Shown: positions 60,468 to 64,000 of the stretch, piece by piece
How the letters are laid out: each line of letters begins with the position of its first letter
Position numbering within the stretch: position 1 is the stretch's first letter
Assembly: GCF_022965805.1 (NCBI RefSeq)
Contig: NC_133114.1
Span: 8,328,261-8,392,260, forward strand
DNA length: 64,000 nt
Source of the DNA: Primulina eburnea
Lineage: Eukaryota; Streptophyta; Magnoliopsida; Lamiales; Gesneriaceae
Reading direction: 5' to 3'
Translations under genes and position numbers: made by a program
Notes under the pieces: model-generated
Told to the model about the DNA's origin: nothing
Database searches by the model: none
What the model saw: only the letters and a program-made list of their open reading frames with translations

Positions 60468-61522
60468 TGTTGGGACCGGTTAGGTGTGATAAAGTGTTTA
60501 GAAAGGGGCGATAGGTTGAATAAGCACTTGACAATTTTAAAACTTCTCGATGGATGAATTAGTTTAGTGATAAACTGAATTCAGGAATTTTGTTGTCAAT
60601 TTCAATGAGTTAACTTAATAAAAGTGTGGAAATAATTGAAAGACAAATATAATATAACTGATAAGAAAGAACACAATATTTGTGGATGTTCGGATATTTT
60701 AATAACTCTTACGTCACCTTTTCTATCTCAAAGATAGGATATTCACTAAAAAACTTTGATTTATACAATGCTTTATACAAACCCACTTCAGTTTGTAGTT
60801 AACAATGCCAAAACTGAAACTCTTAGTATCACTACAATTTGTATCAGTACTCAACTGGTGTAATTTCTAAGCACAACTGATCGTACTAAGATCGAAAAAA
60901 ACAACAATGAATGTTTGTGCTTGAAGCTCAAAGTATAGCCTTAAAGCTATGGATATGTATGATAAGTGTGAGCTTTTGTAAAACTGAGCTTTGAAAGAAT
61001 ATGCATAGAGTTCTAACTGAAAGGCTTGAAAATCGGATGAGTCAGTTAACTTCGTATGTGTTCTGTTATTTTTTTCCGTGTGTTTCTCAGCTGATCTTCT
61101 CGGCTATTTATAAGCTTTGAATTCCAACTGTAACAATGAATGCATTTGAATCTTTATATCTGTTGTCTAACCATATCAACATTCTTTTGACAGTCGTACA
61201 CTGTATCCAAACTGTAGGTTGTTGGCTACGTCATTAACTAATGATGTGTAAAGCTGATAAAATCAGTTGACTTATTTAGCCGATAGGATTAACTGATCAT
61301 TCTCAACTGATTGTAGTGTCATTGATCAGTCTCAACTGATCGTTTAGTTGACAACACATTTCATTTAGTTTCGCTCAGTTCAATTTCCTAGAATTATATA
61401 CGCATTAATCTTTAGTTTAGGCATCAGTCAGTTTACGAATCTTCAGTTACTTCAGTTTTCTTGATAAGTTGTTCAATCTTATCACGCTTAATTTGTCAAA
61501 CTCCAAAATTTCGTTTCCAACA
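60468..61522 (-). repeat. 5' LTR of the copia element
   Basis: On the minus strand it starts TGTTGGAAACGAAATTTTGG at 61522 and ends CCGGTCCCAACA at 60468. Two bases on is TGGTATTTCTGAA, a decayed primer-binding site. It belongs to the family of the solo LTR at 51826-52775. At its outer border, G0 pol resumes at once. Confidence 0.88.
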
Positions 61523-62760
61523 AGTTTCTAGTGCCTAAAAGTGTGACGAAAATCCCCAGTTTCTTGGGCTTGGCTGGCTACTATCGTAAGTTCTTCAAGG
61601 GTTTTTCGTCCATTGCAGTACCCTTGACATCATTGACGAAGAAAAATGCGAAATTTATATGGGGACCAGAGTGTCAAAATAGCTTTGATCAGTTTAAGCA
61701 AGCACTCACTACTGCACCAGTTCTAGCGATTCCGACAGAACAAGGGGATTGCATGGGATTCCAGTGTCCATTGTGTCAGACAAGGACCCGAGGTTTACAT
61801 CTGCTTTCTGGAAGAGTTTGCATCAGGCATTGGGTACCAAGTTGCTATTCAGTACATCATTCCATCCTCAGACCGACGGTTAGTCTAAGAGAGTGATTCA
61901 GATCTTGGAGAATCTACTCAGGGCTTGCATGATCGACTTCCAGGGCAGCTATGAGCCGAAGTTACCTCTCGTTGAGTTCACATACAACAACAGTTATCAA
62001 GCATCGATAGGTATGACTCCTTACGAGATACTTTTATTAGAGAAAGTGTAGGTCACCGATCTATTGTGATGAGGTACATGAAAGAGCAGAGTTGGGCCCA
62101 GACATTTTTAGACATACTACAGAGCTAGTAGTCAAGATCCGGAATAGGATGAAGACTGCTCAGAGACGACAAAAAAGTTATGTAGATAAGCGGTGCAGAG
62201 ATCTAGAGTTTGCAGTGGGTGGCCACGTTTTGTGAAAGTGGTAACTATGAAGTGTGTGATGAGATATGACAAGAAAGGAAAACTCAGTCTTAGATTCATA
62301 GGACCTTTCGAGATTCTCAAGAGAGTTGGAACACTAGCCTACAGAGCTGCATTGTCGCCAAATCTTTCTGGATTTCATAATGTGTTACACGTCTCGATGT
62401 TGTGGAAGTACATGTCAAATCCTTTGCATGTGCTGAACTATGAGCCTCTGCAGTTGACGATGAACTTGTCTTTCGAGGAAAGACCTACCCAGATTCTGGA
62501 TAGATTATTAAAGAAGATTCCGGAACAAAGTGATTCAAATGATCAAGGTTAAGTGGCACAATCATTCTGAGGAGGAGGCTACTTGGGAAACCGAGACTGA
62601 GATGAGGAGTCGCTACCCAGAGCTTTTCGGTAAGTTTTAAATTTCGAGGAAGAAATTTAAATTTTTAGGAGGAGGCTACTTGGGAAACCGAGACTGAGAT
62701 GATGAGTCACTACCCAGAGCTTTTCGATAAGTTTTAAATTTCGAGAAAGAAATTCAATTT
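61523..62760 (+). pseudogene. G0 reverse transcriptase end, integrase and chromodomain
   Basis: It starts LVPKSVTKIPSFLGLAGYYR and [19 protein letters not shown]. RNase H and the integrase N-terminus are deleted near 61745: the sequence jumps to [15 protein letters not shown], read in another frame. [10 protein letters not shown], a stop, ENLLRACMIDFQGSYEPKLP and EFTYNNSYQASIGMTPYEI follow. The C-terminal domain (KKGKLSLRFIGPFEILKRVG, VLHVSMLWKYMSNPLHVLNY) and a chromodomain end (WHNHSEEEATWETETEMRS, YPELFGKF, stop) complete it. The chromodomain end is duplicated in tandem (62571-62667 and from 62668). Confidence 0.9.
62571..62760 (+). repeat. 97-bp tandem duplication of the chromodomain end
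   Basis: GGAGGAGGCTACTTGGGAAA starts both at 62571 and at 62668. Each copy runs through YPELF, the stop codon and the AAATTTCGAGRAAGAAAT motif. The second copy has diverged slightly. Confidence 0.95.
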
Positions 62761-62773
62761 AAGGGGGCAGAAT

Positions 62774-64000
62774 TGTAAGGTCTAGAAATTCGAACGTAAC
62801 CAGACGACATGCAAATATAGGGGTTATTAAAATTTTTATTTAATTATTTTTAAATGAATTTAGTGCATGGTTATGACATGATTTCATGATTTTATGGCAT
62901 GGTTTACTTGATTGCATAACATAGGGCTTTTAGCAGTATTTCACGCTCGAACGAGGAATGAAGACTGAGGACAATTAAGGAAATTATTTTATTAAATAAT
63001 TATATTTAATTATTTAATATATGATGTATTTATTATGAATTTTCGAAAATGAGAATTTTTAAGATATTTTTACACATTGAACCATATTTTAAATCAGTAG
63101 GCGATTTTTAGCAAAAAGAAGGACTTTTTGAGGGCTCAGGTAATATTTTTGAAAACATACCAAAATGAAATATTTTACGTACTTATTAATGGGCGTAATG
63201 GGCCTTTTATAGCTTGTTGATGGGCCTAAGTTTCTATTGTAAAAAAAAAAGAGTACCCCCTCTTGTATTATATTTTCTCTTTCACTTTTCACCCCAAAAA
63301 CCCTAGCACTCTCCCTTCACCTCTCGGCAGCCCACCTCTCAAGAATAGCAGCAACCCTTGTGAACTTTGCAAGGAGATTTCGGTAGGAAAATTTCCGGTC
63401 CGTCCGGTGCTCGTCACTCGCTTCGTCGGTTGGAAATTTTGAGCGCTTATATACTAAAGCACGTCCGATTTCTTTATTTTCTCGTCTTTCACACCAAATT
63501 ATATGTATTTTGATTTTATTTGCATGATGTAATATAGATCTACAGATATGAATGGATTGTACATGGTTTTTACTTGAAATTCTTTTGAAAAACATGCATA
63601 TGGCTTACGGTTTATGCACGGTTCGAAGGGGCTGCTGATTGTGATGTTGAGGCGTGATTTACAACATACTTTTATGTGTCTTAAGTGCTGAGATTGAATA
63701 TGGAGCAATTTTTGTAGGTAGCCGATCAAATTTCTTGTGGTGGCTCGATTTAGGGGAGTTCGGGTGGTTCACGCTTATTTGAGGGCATGGGACTGAGGAC
63801 AATGGCTAAGGCAGTTCAGGAAGGGTCATTTGTGGTCTAGGATATGTTGGTTCAACTCTAGTCCAGGCCGAGTGGGCATAGGATGGTTTGGCTTCGAGGT
63901 GGAAATTTAGGGTTTTTGTGCGTAGGTATGGTGCTGCGGCGCTACCCATTTGGTGCCGCAGCGCTTGAGCTTCGGCCCTTATAGTGCCACAACATGTCTC
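62774..64000 (+). repeat. 3' LTR next to G0 (cut by window end)
   Basis: It starts TGTAAGGTCTAGAAATTCG directly after a purine tract (TTAAGGGGGCAGAAT). It resembles the 27826-30546 LTR only in layout and short blocks (CATGCAAAT, TTTATTTAATT), so the two ends of G0 may come from different related elements. GC-rich repeats (CTGCGGCGCTACC, GTGCCGCAGCGCT) occur near 63932-63975. Confidence 0.75.

Larger units (their letters stand above)
53845..61522 (-). mobile_element. rearranged Ty1/copia element with duplicated 3' region
   Basis: It replaces G0 sequence between PAEMKELKD and VPKSVTKIPSFLGL. On the minus strand it has a 5' LTR (61522-60468), broken gag (60425-about 59000), a pol remnant (about 58800-57683) and a long 3' region holding an accessory ORF, two copies of an about 1-kb repeat with a polypurine-like AGGGGGAGT motif, and three antisense ORFs. 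No 3' LTR is found at the left border, so it is truncated or rearranged there. Confidence 0.75.

Overview
This window is plant nuclear DNA. It holds one host gene with nine GT-AG introns, AT microsatellites, a tRNA-derived SINE, hAT-like MITEs and many Ty3/gypsy and Ty1/copia LTR retrotransposons. Protein style and repeat content suggest an asterid eudicot, possibly Lamiales; that assignment is from memory and weak. I see no prokaryotic, organellar or CRISPR features.

Layout. 1-5723: a minus-strand Ty3/gypsy element, its 3' end cut by the window, with an internal gag-pol deletion, a MITE in gag and a hAT-type MITE in its 5' LTR. 5724-8490: mostly featureless, with one weak candidate terminal exon. 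8494-10815: a truncated copia element (LTR, primer-binding site, broken gag). 11611-15903 (minus): a complete ten-exon polyamine oxidase gene of the AtPAO1 type, the only intact host gene I can support. 16542-27050: three solo LTRs, each with flanking target-site duplications, plus short dispersed repeats.

27826-64000 is one retrotransposon nest. The oldest layer, called G0 here, is a plus-strand gypsy element whose pieces appear at 27826-31088, 51716-51825, 52776-53845 and 61523-64000. G1 (minus, 31089-51715, duplication GAAGC) sits in G0 gag. G2 (minus, 34975-42452, duplication GTCCC) sits in G1 integrase. A solo LTR (47858-49475, duplication CTTTT) sits in G1's 5' LTR. A copia solo LTR (51826-52775, duplication ATGAG) sits in G0 gag. 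A rearranged minus-strand copia element (about 53845-61522) replaces most of G0 reverse transcriptase, and carries a 591-bp TRIM (56795-57385, duplication TGATG). Removing each insertion in turn rejoins the interrupted reading frame, so the order of events can be read directly.

No retroelement here looks autonomous: all show stops, frameshifts, deletions or changed catalytic residues. The least explained items are a three-copy ORF family lying antisense to copia pol, a 615-bp GT-AG insert that splits G1 between gag and protease, and GC-rich hairpin arrays recurring in unrelated LTR families.
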